DNA from: Streptomyces griseoincarnatus
GTDB taxonomy: Bacteria > Actinomycetota > Actinomycetes > Streptomycetales > Streptomycetaceae
DNA: 64,000 nucleotides
NCBI GenBank assembly: GCA_014649575.1
Contig: BMTH01000001.1
Span: 372,001 to 436,000 of the forward strand
Direction: 5' to 3'
In this document: positions 33,742 to 41,718 of the stretch, piece by piece
Numbering within the stretch: position 1 is the first letter of the stretch
How the letters are laid out: each line of letters begins with the position of its first letter
Made by a program: the position numbers and the translations under genes
Notes under the pieces: model-generated
The model's database searches: none
Told to the model about the DNA's origin: nothing
What the model saw: the letters and a program-made list of their open reading frames with translations, nothing else

Positions 33742-34389
33742 CTATGCCGCGTCGTCACCCGCCGGCCCGCCCGTGTGCGACTCCAGGGCCCGGCGGGTGT
33801 CGTCGCCGTAGACGCCCGTCTCGTCGCCGCGGATGCCGTACCACAGCTGGAAGCGGGCGACCGCCTCGCGGAGGGTCGCGTCGTAGCGGCCGTCGGTCCT
33901 GCCGTCGCGGTAGACGTCGGGAACGCGCAGCAGGCGTTCCTGGAGGGCGGCCACGTCGGGGCCCGCGTCGCCCTCGCGCAGGAAGCCGTCCTCCACGGGG
34001 GCGGCCGTGCGCGGCGGCGCCGGGGCGGCGGCCGCGGGCGGCGAGGCCGGGACGGTGGCGCGGTCGTCGGCGGGCCGCTCGGTGAACAGCAGCGCCCCGC
34101 CGAACCCGGCCAGCGCGGCGACGGCCACCACGAGGACCGGCGCGGCCCTGCGCAGCCGTGACGGCCGGGCGAACTCCGGCGGCGGGCCGCCCGGCACCGG
34201 CGGAAGCTCCTGCGTGACGTCCTCCGCCCCGGCCGGGGGCCGGTCCGGCGGCACCTCCTCGTGCACCCCGTCGCCCCGCTCGACCTCCCGGAACAGCTCG
34301 GCGAGCGCGTCGGTGCGGCGCGCGCGCAGCACGCGGACGGGTTCGAGGGGCGGCCCCTCGGCGGGCCCGGACCCCGGTGGACTGGTCAC
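33742..34389 (-). CDS. Membrane-anchored peptidoglycan-binding domain protein
   Basis: 215 residues. N-terminal cytoplasmic part (1-80, Pro/Glu-rich), one membrane helix (about 84-104: APVLVVAVAALAGFGGALLF), a Pro/Ala-rich linker, and a PG_binding_1 domain (about 140-205: LREGDAGPDVAALQERLLRV, then FQLWYGIRGDETGVYGDDT). The extracytoplasmic domain should bind peptidoglycan. The cytoplasmic N-terminus begins with a segment (RARRTDALAELFREVE) like those of Streptomyces anti-sigma-like wall sensors. It is convergent with the phosphatase gene ending at 33715. Confidence 0.85.
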   Translation of the reverse strand: MTSPPGSGPAEGPPLEPVRVLRARRTDALAELFREVERGDGVHEEVPPDRPPAGAEDVTQELPPVPGGPPPEFARPSRLRRAAPVLVVAVAALAGFGGALLFTERPADDRATVPASPPAAAAPAPPRTAAPVEDGFLREGDAGPDVAALQERLLRVPDVYRDGRTDGRYDATLREAVARFQLWYGIRGDETGVYGDDTRRALESHTGGPAGDDAA

Positions 34390-34464
34390 ATCGCTCTCCT
34401 TCCGTGCCTGACGCGGGAGTTGAGCCGCCTACGGTGAGAGATACGTGACCGGGGCCCGGCCGGT

Positions 34465-35310
34465 TCAGCCGCGGGCGTCCCCGCTCTCCCGCAGGAATCG
34501 GTGCAAGGAGACCGTCGTCGCGGCGACGAACGCGTCCCGGGTCCTGTCGTCGAGGGCGTCGAGCGACAGGTAGGGGTTGAGGTCCTCCAGCTCGACCAGC
34601 AGCAGCTCCCCGCCCGGCGCCCGGCAGGCGTCGACCCGCTGGATGCCGTGGGCGAGGGTGTTCCACTCGACGAAGCGCCGGGCGAAGTCCAGGTCGCCCG
34701 GGGCGGGCCGGTAGGGCTCCAGCCGCCAGCGCGCGGCGGGGTCGGGGGCGTGGAGGGCGTACTGGAAGTCCTGGTCGACGAAGTAGAACGAGACCTCGTA
34801 GGCGAAGTCGACGTACGGCTGCACGAGGACGTCGCCGTCGACCGGGGCGGACGCCTCGGCGGCGGGGACGATCCGCAGGCCGTGCGAGTCGGCGCCGAGC
34901 CGCGGCTTGACGACGTACCGGTCCGCGCGGGGCAGCCGGTGCAGGTCCTCGGGCCGGCCGACGGTGGGGACGACCGGCATTCCGGCGTCGGTCAGGTCCA
35001 GCAGGTACTGCTTTCCGGCCATGTCCCCGCGCCCGGTGAGCGGGTTGTAGACGGGCGCACCGGTGGCGAGCGCTCGCGCGCGGAACTCCTCGTGGGCGTC
35101 GAGGTACCCCAGCACGGGGCCGCTGTTCCGCACGACGACCGCGTCGAACGCACCCATCAGCGCGGCGGCGTCCCGCGGATGGCAGAGAGCGAGGTCGAAC
35201 TCCTCTCGCAGCCGGGAGGTCAGAAAGATGTCCTCGTCGCAGTACCGCCGCCCACGGGCCGGGTAGGCCAGATCGGTGACGTACAGGATGCGGGGGCGGG
35301 CGGCGGGCAT
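34465..35310 (-). CDS. ATP-grasp family protein of unknown substrate
   Basis: 281 residues, GAGGAG before the ATG. RimK/GshB-like ATP-grasp layout: an N-terminal alpha/beta domain (RILYVTDLAYPARGRRYCDE), then GDMAGKQYLLDLTDAGMPVV with the first ATP-binding Lys, RYVVKPRLGADSHGLRIVPA with the second Lys, a short linker with VQPYVDFAYEVSFYFVD, and the metal-binding segment LLLVELEDLNPYLSLD (Glu and Asn). Such enzymes join a carboxylate to an amine or thiol through an acyl-phosphate. It is distinct from the graspetide ligase and has no precursor peptide gene beside it; the small-molecule substrate is unknown. Confidence 0.82.
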   Translation of the reverse strand: MPAARPRILYVTDLAYPARGRRYCDEDIFLTSRLREEFDLALCHPRDAAALMGAFDAVVVRNSGPVLGYLDAHEEFRARALATGAPVYNPLTGRGDMAGKQYLLDLTDAGMPVVPTVGRPEDLHRLPRADRYVVKPRLGADSHGLRIVPAAEASAPVDGDVLVQPYVDFAYEVSFYFVDQDFQYALHAPDPAARWRLEPYRPAPGDLDFARRFVEWNTLAHGIQRVDACRAPGGELLLVELEDLNPYLSLDALDDRTRDAFVAATTVSLHRFLRESGDARG

Positions 35311-35385
35311 CAGGGCTCCTCGGGGCGACGGCGTACGCCCGTGAGGATGACACGGGTGCGCGGAGCCCTCGAAGGCAGCCTGCCG

Positions 35386-35961
35386 TCAGTGCAGCGTCGG
35401 CCGGTAGATCAGTTCCTGGATGCGGTCGTCCAGTGTGCGGTGTTCCAGCAGTTCCAGGTCGAAGTCGGCCGCGCCCGCGAAGACGCGGTCCTGGCCGGTG
35501 CGGCCGGTGACGACCGGGAAGACCGTCACCTGGAGGCGGTCGACCAGGCCGGCCGCCATCAGGGCACGGTTCATCGACAGGCTGCCGTGCGAGCGCAGCG
35601 GTACGTCGGACTCCTCCTTGAGGCGGGCCACCACGTCGACGGCGTCGCCTCTGACGAGCGTGGCGTCCGGCCAGTCCAGCGGGTCCTGGAGCGTGTTCGA
35701 GACGACGATCGTCGGCAGGTTGCGCATCCGGGTGACCCAGGGGTCGCGGACGTCCGACTCGTCGGTGCTCCCGGCCAGCATCCGGGCGAAGGCCCGGTAG
35801 GTGTTCGCGCCGAAGACCATGCGCTGCTCCCCCGCGTGCTGGGCGAGCCGGTGGTCGAGGAGCTGCGGGCCCTGTTTGCCCCAGTAGCCGGTCCAGTCGC
35901 CGCTCGCGGCGCCGTAGCCGTCGAGGCTGGAGAAGACGTCGAAGGTGTAGGTCGCGGTCAT
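35386..35961 (-). CDS. Dihydrofolate reductase-like (RibD C-terminal domain) protein
   Basis: 191 residues from ATG 35961 (GAGGAG upstream). RibD_C/DHFR-like fold: MTATYTFDVFSSLDGYGAAS at the N-terminus, the NTYRAFARM segment, the TIVVSNTLQDPLDWPDATLV stretch and the C-terminal TVFPVVTGRTGQDRVF. The family is NADPH-dependent; these stand-alone copies are common in actinomycetes and their substrate is not known. The gene is not linked to riboflavin genes here. Confidence 0.9.
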   Translation of the reverse strand: MTATYTFDVFSSLDGYGAASGDWTGYWGKQGPQLLDHRLAQHAGEQRMVFGANTYRAFARMLAGSTDESDVRDPWVTRMRNLPTIVVSNTLQDPLDWPDATLVRGDAVDVVARLKEESDVPLRSHGSLSMNRALMAAGLVDRLQVTVFPVVTGRTGQDRVFAGAADFDLELLEHRTLDDRIQELIYRPTLH

Positions 35962-36083
35962 GCGGGTCTCCTCGAAGGGTGCGGCGGGGCGGCCCGGTGG
36001 TCGGCCGGCAGGGAGGACCCCGTCGCCGTGCGAAGTTCATCGCTCTGCCCGCCACCGTTCCGCAGATCACCCGTCGCCGCACG

Positions 36084-37034
36084 TCAGAAGGTGATCGTCG
36101 CCGCCACCGGTAGGTGGTCGCTGCGGGTGGCCGGCAGGGTCCAGGCCGACGTGGCGCGTACGCCGTCGACGAGGATCTGGTCGATGCGGACCACCGGGAA
36201 GCCGGACGGCCACGTGAACCCGAACCCCGCGCCCGCCGTCGTCTGCGCCGAGGCGAAGCGGGAGGTGAGCGGGCGCAGGGCGCGGTCGTCGGCGGAGCCG
36301 TTGAGGTCGCCCAGCAGCAGCGAGCGGGGGGCGTTCTCCGCCCGGATGCGGGTCGTGAGGCGGCGCAGTGCCTCGTCGCGGGCCGCTGTCGTGAAGCCGG
36401 CCGTGGGGCGCACCCGGACCGACGGGAGGTGGGCGACGTAGACGGTCAGGGGGCCGTGCGGTGTCCCGGCCGTGGCGCGCAGGGCGCGCGACCACGGCAT
36501 GATCGGCAGGCTGGTCGCGTCGCTCAGCGGATACACGCTCCAGACGCCGACCGTCCCCTGGTGGAAGTGGTGGCGGTAGACGGGCGCCAGGGCTCGTTCG
36601 TACGCCGGTGCCGTCTCGGGGCTCAGTTCCTCCAGGGCGAGGATGTCCGGGTGCGCGGCGAGCAGCCTGCGCACGGTGTCCTGCGGGTCGGGGTTGTCCT
36701 GGTTGACGTTGTGGCTGACGACGGTGAGGTCGCCGCCGGGGGCCGACTTGTCGGTGAGGGTGCCGCCGAAGGCCGTCAGCCACAGGGCGAGGGGCAGGAC
36801 GGCGGCTGCCAGGGCGGTGCGGGAGCGCCGCAGCAGGGCTGCGGCGAACAGGGCCGGGAGGGCGAGCGCCGTCCACGGGAGCATCGTGTCCGTGAGGCTG
36901 CCCAGGTGGCCGGGGGCCGTCGGGATCCAGCCGGGGCGTGCGAGGACCCCGGCCAGGAGGACGGCGCAGGTGGTGGTCAGGATGCCGCGGGGCCGCTCGA
37001 CCGGGACGGCTGCGGGGGCGGGCGTCGTCGTCAT
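36084..37034 (-). CDS. Membrane-anchored endonuclease/exonuclease/phosphatase protein
   Basis: 316 residues. Three N-terminal hydrophobic helices (about 18-90) are followed by an EEP (DNase I-like) domain, probably outside the cell. Motifs: VVSHNVNQDN, LALEELSPET (catalytic Glu), LLGDLNGSADD (Asp/Asn), RIDQILVDG and the final SDHLPVAATI (Asp/His). Actinobacterial relatives are surface nucleases or phosphodiesterases. The start codon lies 6 bp past the stop of the D,D-carboxypeptidase gene, so the two are probably co-translated. Confidence 0.88.
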   Translation of the reverse strand: MTTTPAPAAVPVERPRGILTTTCAVLLAGVLARPGWIPTAPGHLGSLTDTMLPWTALALPALFAAALLRRSRTALAAAVLPLALWLTAFGGTLTDKSAPGGDLTVVSHNVNQDNPDPQDTVRRLLAAHPDILALEELSPETAPAYERALAPVYRHHFHQGTVGVWSVYPLSDATSLPIMPWSRALRATAGTPHGPLTVYVAHLPSVRVRPTAGFTTAARDEALRRLTTRIRAENAPRSLLLGDLNGSADDRALRPLTSRFASAQTTAGAGFGFTWPSGFPVVRIDQILVDGVRATSAWTLPATRSDHLPVAATITF

Positions 37035-37040
37035 CGCCGG

Positions 37041-37985
37041 TCAGCCCTCGGAGCCGTGGGTCCGCGGGCGGGCGCGCAGGCCGTCGATCAGGGTGCGGCT
37101 CGCTTCCAGCGCGGCCGTCAGGCCCTCGGCCGGTGTCGTGTTCGCCCGCTGGTGCAGCACCGCCCCGAGCAGCAGGTGCGTGCCGTCGGTCTTCGCCGCC
37201 CACAGGAGGTTGCCGCCCGCCGGGGTGCTGGAGCCGGTCTTGAGGCCGACGACGCCCGACGTGCCGAGGAGGGTGTTGCCGTTGGCCACCCGGCCGACCC
37301 CCGGCACGGTGGTCTCACGGGTCGCCACGATGTCCCGCAGGACGGGGAGCCGCATCGCCTCGCGGGCGAGTTTCAGCTGGTCGGCGGCCGTGCTGGTGGT
37401 CGTGGGCTCGATGCCGCTGGCGTCCGTGTACGTCGTGTCGCGCATGCCCAGGTCGCGCGCGGCGCGCTGCATCTTCCGTACGAACGCCTCTTCGCTGCCT
37501 GCGTCCCAGCGCGCCAGCAGGCGCGCGATGTTGTTCGCCGAGGGGAGCAGCAGCAGGTGCAGGAGCTCGCGCTCGGTGCGGCGGTCGCCGGGTGTGACGA
37601 CGACGGTCGACTCGCCGCCCACGCCGGCCTCGTGGGCGGCCTGCGGGTCCACCTCGATCCGCGGGCCCTCCTCGCCCGGGCGCAGGGGATGTCCGGTGAG
37701 GACGACGTACGCGGTCATCACCTTCGTCAGGCTCGCGATCGGTACGGGCCGCTGCGCGCCGTGCGTGAGGACCTGGCCGGATCCCTCCAGGGTCACGGCG
37801 GCCTGTCCCTCCCCCGGCCACGGGATGCCGCCGTCGTCGGTGATCTCCGTCGGGGCGCCCTGCTGTCGGGCGGACGCGTCCCGGTCGGTGCGGGGCAGGG
37901 CCACCAAGGCGGTGAGGGCGGCCAGGAGCAGCAGGGCGCCGACGGCCGTCCAGGTACGGCGGGGGACTGAGGGCAGGGGGAACAT
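37041..37985 (-). CDS. D-alanyl-D-alanine carboxypeptidase (PBP5-like)
   Basis: 314 residues from ATG 37985 (GGAGG upstream). An N-terminal membrane anchor or uncleaved signal (about 12-31) is followed by a penicillin-binding transpeptidase-fold domain with the three active-site motifs: Ser85-x-x-Lys88 (IASLTK), Ser149-x-Asn151 (LPSANN) and Lys249-Thr-Gly251 (GLKTGSS). It trims D-Ala from peptidoglycan stem peptides. There is no C-terminal PBP5_C domain. It is upstream of the EEP gene in an operon, and downstream of the CseBC-like two-component genes by 162 bp on the same strand, suggesting envelope-stress control. Confidence 0.92.
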   Translation of the reverse strand: MFPLPSVPRRTWTAVGALLLLAALTALVALPRTDRDASARQQGAPTEITDDGGIPWPGEGQAAVTLEGSGQVLTHGAQRPVPIASLTKVMTAYVVLTGHPLRPGEEGPRIEVDPQAAHEAGVGGESTVVVTPGDRRTERELLHLLLLPSANNIARLLARWDAGSEEAFVRKMQRAARDLGMRDTTYTDASGIEPTTTSTAADQLKLAREAMRLPVLRDIVATRETTVPGVGRVANGNTLLGTSGVVGLKTGSSTPAGGNLLWAAKTDGTHLLLGAVLHQRANTTPAEGLTAALEASRTLIDGLRARPRTHGSEG

Positions 37986-38147
37986 GTGGGGGCCACCTCC
38001 GGGCTGACGCACGTCGAGTACGGCAGCAAGACTGCGGGGGTGGTGCGTCCGCACGGCGGGCCCCGGGGCGCGGGCGGCGCTCGGCGGGACATCGGTTGTG
38101 CATCAGGGGTGCGATGCACCAAGGGCGCCCCGCTCGACGGTGGTTGC

Positions 38148-39407
38148 TCAACGGTCGTTGCCCTCCGGGGGCAGACGCACCTGCGCCACCGCTCCCCCGT
38201 CGTCCGGATGGTTGCGGAAGCCGAGCCGTGCACCGATCACCTTCGCCTGGCCCTCGGCGATCGTCAGGCCCAGTCCGTGCCCCCGGCCCCTCTGCTCCGC
38301 TCCCGTACGGAACCGCTGCGGGCCGTGGGCCAGCAGGTCCGGCGGGAAGCCGGGGCCGTGGTCGCGCACCGTGATCGTCAGGCCGGAGACACCGACCTCC
38401 ACGGGCGTCGCGCCGTGCCGGTGGGCGTTGATGACCAGGTTGGTGACGATGCGGTCCAGCCGGCGCGGGTCCGTCTCGGCCACCGGGTCGCCGGTCGCGG
38501 TGACCGTGGCAGGAAGGCCGGTGCGGGCCACCGACTCCTCGACCAGCTCGGCGAGGGGCACCCGCCGGGGTTCGACCCGCTCCGCGCCCGCGTCGAGGCG
38601 GGAGATCTCCAGCAGGTCCTCGACGAGGTCGCGCAGCACCCGTACCCGGTCCCGGACCAGGTCGGTCGCCTCGCCCTCGGGCAGCAGGCCGGCCGAGGTG
38701 ACCAGACCCATCAGCGGGGTGCGCAGTTCATGGGCGACGTCCGCGGTGAAGCGCTGTTCGCCGGCCAGACGGTCGCGCAGGCTGTCGGCCATCGCGTCGA
38801 CCGTCGCCGCGATCTCGGTGATCTCGTCGCCGCCGCGGCGGCCCATCCCGGTGCGCGCCTGGAGATCCCCCGCGGTGATACGGCGTGCCGTGCGGGCCAC
38901 CCGGCGCAGGCGGCGGGCGGGCAGTTCCGTGGCGAGGGCCGTCGCCGGGATCACGACGGCGAGGGTGACAAGGGAGTACTTCCACAGGTGCCGGTCCAGG
39001 GCCTGCCGGGTGAGCAGGTCCGCCGTCATGTCCGTACGGAGCGCGTGGAGCTGTCCGTTCTTCCGCTCGGCGGCCCAGTAGACGGGGGCGGGCGGTCCGT
39101 CCTCGTAGTACGTGCCCTGTCCGTGCCGTTCGACCTGGCGCAACAGGGCGTCCGGGAGTTCGGCCGGGTCCGCGAGGGGCTCGGGGCGGCCGGTGCGGCG
39201 GGCGTCCTGCTGCGCCCGGTCGAGCTGCTCGACGGCCCTGACCGCGCCCTCGTGCATCGACCGGCGCAACGTCGACTCGTGCACCAGCACTCCCACCGTG
39301 AGGGCCATCGCGGCGCAGGCGGTGGACACCAGAAGGATGATCTTCCAGTGCAGGGAACGCAGGTTGAGCAGCGCGCGTACGATCGGCATGCCGGTGCTCC
39401 GGGTCAT
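38148..39407 (-). CDS. Sensor histidine kinase, CseC-like
   Basis: 419 residues from ATG 39407, which overlaps the regulator's TGA (ATGA). TM1 about 23-43, an extracytoplasmic sensor of about 100 residues, TM2 about 144-162, HAMP (about 163-215), HisKA with His226 (ADVAHELRTPL), and HATPase_c with the N-box NLVINAHRHG and the G-boxes RDHGPGF and GHGLGL. The arrangement and the partner's sequence resemble CseB/CseC, which activates sigE under cell-envelope stress in S. coelicolor, but sigE and cseA are not next to it here, so true orthology is doubtful. Confidence 0.88.
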   Translation of the reverse strand: MTRSTGMPIVRALLNLRSLHWKIILLVSTACAAMALTVGVLVHESTLRRSMHEGAVRAVEQLDRAQQDARRTGRPEPLADPAELPDALLRQVERHGQGTYYEDGPPAPVYWAAERKNGQLHALRTDMTADLLTRQALDRHLWKYSLVTLAVVIPATALATELPARRLRRVARTARRITAGDLQARTGMGRRGGDEITEIAATVDAMADSLRDRLAGEQRFTADVAHELRTPLMGLVTSAGLLPEGEATDLVRDRVRVLRDLVEDLLEISRLDAGAERVEPRRVPLAELVEESVARTGLPATVTATGDPVAETDPRRLDRIVTNLVINAHRHGATPVEVGVSGLTITVRDHGPGFPPDLLAHGPQRFRTGAEQRGRGHGLGLTIAEGQAKVIGARLGFRNHPDDGGAVAQVRLPPEGNDR

Positions 39408-40111
39408 CGGCGCAGTTTGTAGCCGAAACCGCGGACGGTCTCGATACGGTCGGCGCCGATCTTCTTGCGCAGCCGCTGCACGCACAGGTCGACCACGCGG
39501 GAATCGCCGTCCCAGCCGTAGTCCCACACGTTGCGCAGCAGGGTCTGGCGGTCCAGCACGATGCCGGGGTGCTCGGCGAACTCCAGGAGCAGCCGCAGTT
39601 CGGTCGGGGCGAGGGCGATCTCCTCGCCGTCCCGGTACACCTCCAGCGCCGCCGGGTCGACGGCCAGGTCGCCGAAGACGAGCCGGTCCGCCGTCCCCGC
39701 CCGCGTGCCCTGCTCCCGCTGCTGCGCGGGCGCGAAGGTGGCGCGGCGCAGGAGGGAGCGGATCCGGGCCACGAGGACGGCGGTGTCCACCGGTTTGACG
39801 ACGTAGTCGTCGGCGCCGGCCTCGAGGCCGGAGACCACGTCGAGGGAGTCGCCGCGGGCCGACATCATCAGGACGGGGGCCGTGCTGGTCTCCCGGATCC
39901 GGCGGCACAGGCCGATGCCGTCCAGGCCGGGCAGCATCACGTCGAGAAGCAGCAGGTCGGGACGGTCGTCCCGGAACCGCTCCAGTCCGTCGAGCCCGTC
40001 GGCGGCCGTGGTGACCCGGTAGCCGTAGCGCTCGAGGGCCAGGGCGACGGAGCGGCGGATCACCTCGTCGTCCTCGACGAGCAGAACGGTGACGGCGGAG
40101 GTGTCAGGCAT
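39404..40111 (-). CDS. OmpR-family response regulator, CseB-like
   Basis: 235 residues from ATG 40111 (GGAAG upstream). Receiver domain with phospho-acceptor Asp57 (LLLLDVMLPG), Lys106 (DDYVVKPVD), and a winged-helix DNA-binding domain (about 140-235) ending DRIETVRGFGYKLRR. The signature SRVVDLCVQRLRKKIG and ALERYGY resemble CseB. It is the first gene of the pair with the kinase. The 11-bp-spaced TTAA repeat at 18610 is of the kind such regulators bind, but nothing ties the two together. Confidence 0.92.
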   Translation of the reverse strand: MPDTSAVTVLLVEDDEVIRRSVALALERYGYRVTTAADGLDGLERFRDDRPDLLLLDVMLPGLDGIGLCRRIRETSTAPVLMMSARGDSLDVVSGLEAGADDYVVKPVDTAVLVARIRSLLRRATFAPAQQREQGTRAGTADRLVFGDLAVDPAALEVYRDGEEIALAPTELRLLLEFAEHPGIVLDRQTLLRNVWDYGWDGDSRVVDLCVQRLRKKIGADRIETVRGFGYKLRR

Positions 40112-40364
40112 GTGCTTCCGGTTCGGGTAGGCAGCGGGGCAGGCCCTCCATGATGCCTCGCCGCCCGGGTGATCCCCCGGGAAGAAGAGCTTGCACCGCT
40201 CGTCCGACCTGCGGTGATGCGGGGCGGATACACAGCCGATGCACAGTCGCGCGGTCCCCGGTACGACATCGCCGCGTCCGCTGGTCGACGGCTGGGTCGC
40301 CGACCGGCGCATCGAGCAGTTCCGTCAGCTGTGGACCAGCCCCCGCGCCTGCGACTGACGCAGC
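40112..40364. other. Promoter region of the two-component pair
   Basis: About 250 bp without a confident gene, upstream of the response regulator (minus). A 39-codon plus-strand frame (40239-40358) has coding-like third positions but no good SD; it is treated under rejected items. Confidence 0.35.
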
Positions 40365-40395
40365 GGGGCCCGGCGGTGTGCGTGCGCCGGGCCCC
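40365..40395 (-). terminator. Hairpin terminator of the 40412 gene
   Basis: 10-bp perfect stem (40365-40374 with 40386-40395), 11-nt loop, 17 bp past the stop at 40412. Confidence 0.7.
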
Positions 40396-40411
40396 GGCCG
40401 GGGAGGGCGGG

Positions 40412-40579
40412 TCAGCGTCTGCGGGGCCGGCCCGCGCCGATGCCGGCCACGTGCAGGGCCAGGGCTGTCAGCCCCAGCAGCATCACGTTCACCGAGGAGA
40501 ACACGTCGTTGGTCGCGATGTCCGCCGCGTTGATCAGGAAGGCGATGAAGAACAGCACCGCCGCCACTATGCCGAGCAT
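40412..40579 (-). CDS. Small two-helix membrane protein (55 aa)
   Basis: 55 residues from ATG 40579 with AAGGAG upstream. Two hydrophobic helices (LGIVAAVLFFIAFLINAADI and VNVMLLGLTALALHVAGIG) joined by a short polar turn, and a basic C-terminus (GRPRRR). Similar tiny membrane proteins occur widely in Streptomyces without known function. It has its own terminator and lies between the response regulator and the DUF35 gene. Confidence 0.8.
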   Translation of the reverse strand: MLGIVAAVLFFIAFLINAADIATNDVFSSVNVMLLGLTALALHVAGIGAGRPRRR

Positions 40580-40700
40580 GAACGAGCTCCTTCCGTAGGG
40601 GTGTTGCCCGTATGCCCGGCCTTCGCGCGTGCAGACCCGTCACTTCGTGGGCAAGTGCCGGAAGTCCCGGGAAGCGGCCCTCGCCCCACAGAAGAGGGTA

Positions 40701-40732
40701 CTGAGTGCCTTTACTCGTGGCACTCAGTGCCA
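40701..40732. promoter_or_regulatory. Palindromic operator upstream of the DUF35 gene
   Basis: CTGAGTGCC (40701-40709) pairs with GGCACTCAG (40719-40727) across 9 bp. The overlapping TGGCACTCAGTGCCA (40718-40732) is itself a perfect palindrome. Overlapping palindromes like these are typical of TetR- or GntR-type sites. It lies about 100 bp before the start at 40831. Confidence 0.55.
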
Positions 40733-40830
40733 TACTCTGTGGCCGTGCGCGGTGGCACGGCCACCGGGCAGGCGCGTGCGCGGGCGACCGGGCACGTGGA
40801 AGTCCGGCCGAGTGCAGGGAGTTGACCAGC

Positions 40831-41256
40831 GTGTACCACTTCTCAGGGAGCGTCGTTCAGCAGGCAGCCGGCTCCACGCGCCTGCTCGAACCGAAGGGCC
40901 CCGAAGGGCGCGGCACCGACCAGGAGGCCATGCTCTTCCAGCGCTGCACCTGGTGCGGCACCGCGATGTACCACCGGCTGCTGTGCCCGGTCTGTCAGGG
41001 CAGCGACCTGCGCACGGAACGCAGCGCGGGCTTCGGCACGGTACGCCACTCGACGGTGCTGCACCGCAACACCCCGGCGGCGCGCAACGTCTCGCTGATA
41101 GAGATGGCCGAGGGGTTCGTGGTGCGGGGCCGGGTCATGGGCCCGCCGATCGGCATCCACAGCGGCGACCGGGTGCGGCTGTCGACGGCCAAGGACCCGG
41201 TGCGCGGCGAGCCGGTGTTCCAGCTCGTCGACGAGCCGTTGCGGGCCTGGACCTGA
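40831..41256 (+). CDS. Zn-ribbon/OB-fold (DUF35) protein
   Basis: 141 residues from GTG 40831 (AGGGAG 9 nt upstream). A rubredoxin-like zinc ribbon (CTWCGTAMYHRLLCPVCQGS, two CxxC pairs) is followed by an OB-fold (DUF35_C: FGTVRHSTVLHRN, then FVVRGRVMGPPIGIHSGDRV). In the family it partners thiolase or HMG-CoA synthase-like enzymes and helps bind acyl-CoA or a second subunit. No thiolase gene is adjacent here, so it is an orphan, or the partner is elsewhere. The palindromic operator upstream suggests metabolite control. Confidence 0.88.
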   Translation: MYHFSGSVVQQAAGSTRLLEPKGPEGRGTDQEAMLFQRCTWCGTAMYHRLLCPVCQGSDLRTERSAGFGTVRHSTVLHRNTPAARNVSLIEMAEGFVVRGRVMGPPIGIHSGDRVRLSTAKDPVRGEPVFQLVDEPLRAWT

Positions 41257-41263
41257 CAGCCGC

Positions 41264-41288
41264 AACCCGCCTCGGACGAGGGCGGGTT
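41264..41288. terminator. Bidirectional hairpin terminator
   Basis: 8-bp stem AACCCGCC/GGCGGGTT (41264-41271 with 41281-41288), 9-nt loop, between convergent genes; it touches the stop of the 41288 gene. Confidence 0.55.
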
Positions 41289-41668
41289 CAGGACGTGACG
41301 CGGATGCCCACGGTGCCGTCCACGCCTCGGCGCAGGCGGCTGCCCAGCAGGGTGAGACGGCCCATCAGCCCGTACTTGCGGGCGATCAGCTGCCGGTAGC
41401 GGGCGGTCGTGGCCGCGTCACAGATCTCCGCGGTGGCCGGGACCTGGTCGCCGGTCGGATTGCCGCGCACGTCGCAGGGGCCCACGAGGACGTCCCCGCG
41501 GGCGCGGATCCGCTTCACCTTCCACGAGTCGGCGGCGGTCCACACACCGAGCGCGTCGCCGTCGCGCACCACCCACACCGGGGTGGCGACGGGCGTGCCG
41601 TTCTTCCGGTAGCTGGTGAGCAGCAGGTACTTCCCTGCCCCGAGCCGGTCCCGCAACGCGTCGTCCAT
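41288..41668 (-). CDS. PPOX-class F420-dependent family protein
   Basis: 126 residues, a split-barrel FMN/F420-binding fold: GAGKYLLLTSYRKNGTPVAT, then VWVVRDGDALGVWTAADSWK, VKRIRARGDVLVGPCDVRG and a C-terminal helix. Members in actinomycetes are coenzyme F420-dependent reductases of unclear substrate. The ATG has no SD; TAGACT lies 6 nt upstream (41675-41680 on the other strand), so the mRNA is probably leaderless. It is convergent with the DUF35 gene. Confidence 0.88.
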   Translation of the reverse strand: MDDALRDRLGAGKYLLLTSYRKNGTPVATPVWVVRDGDALGVWTAADSWKVKRIRARGDVLVGPCDVRGNPTGDQVPATAEICDAATTARYRQLIARKYGLMGRLTLLGSRLRRGVDGTVGIRVTS

Positions 41669-41718
41669 ACGTCAAGTCTAGGCCTACTCGGCAGGTGCCG
41701 CCGGGAGTTGCCCGCGCC

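Noticed and set aside
40239..40358. 39-codon plus-strand frame ending with DGWVADRRIEQFRQLWTSPR
   Set aside because: Third positions look coding, but there is no good SD and it is very short. It could be a remnant; not enough to call.
40701..40727. Resemblance of the repeat to a CIRCE (HrcA) element
   Set aside because: CIRCE has GCACTC-9-GAGTGC; here the order of the arms is reversed, and no chaperone gene follows.
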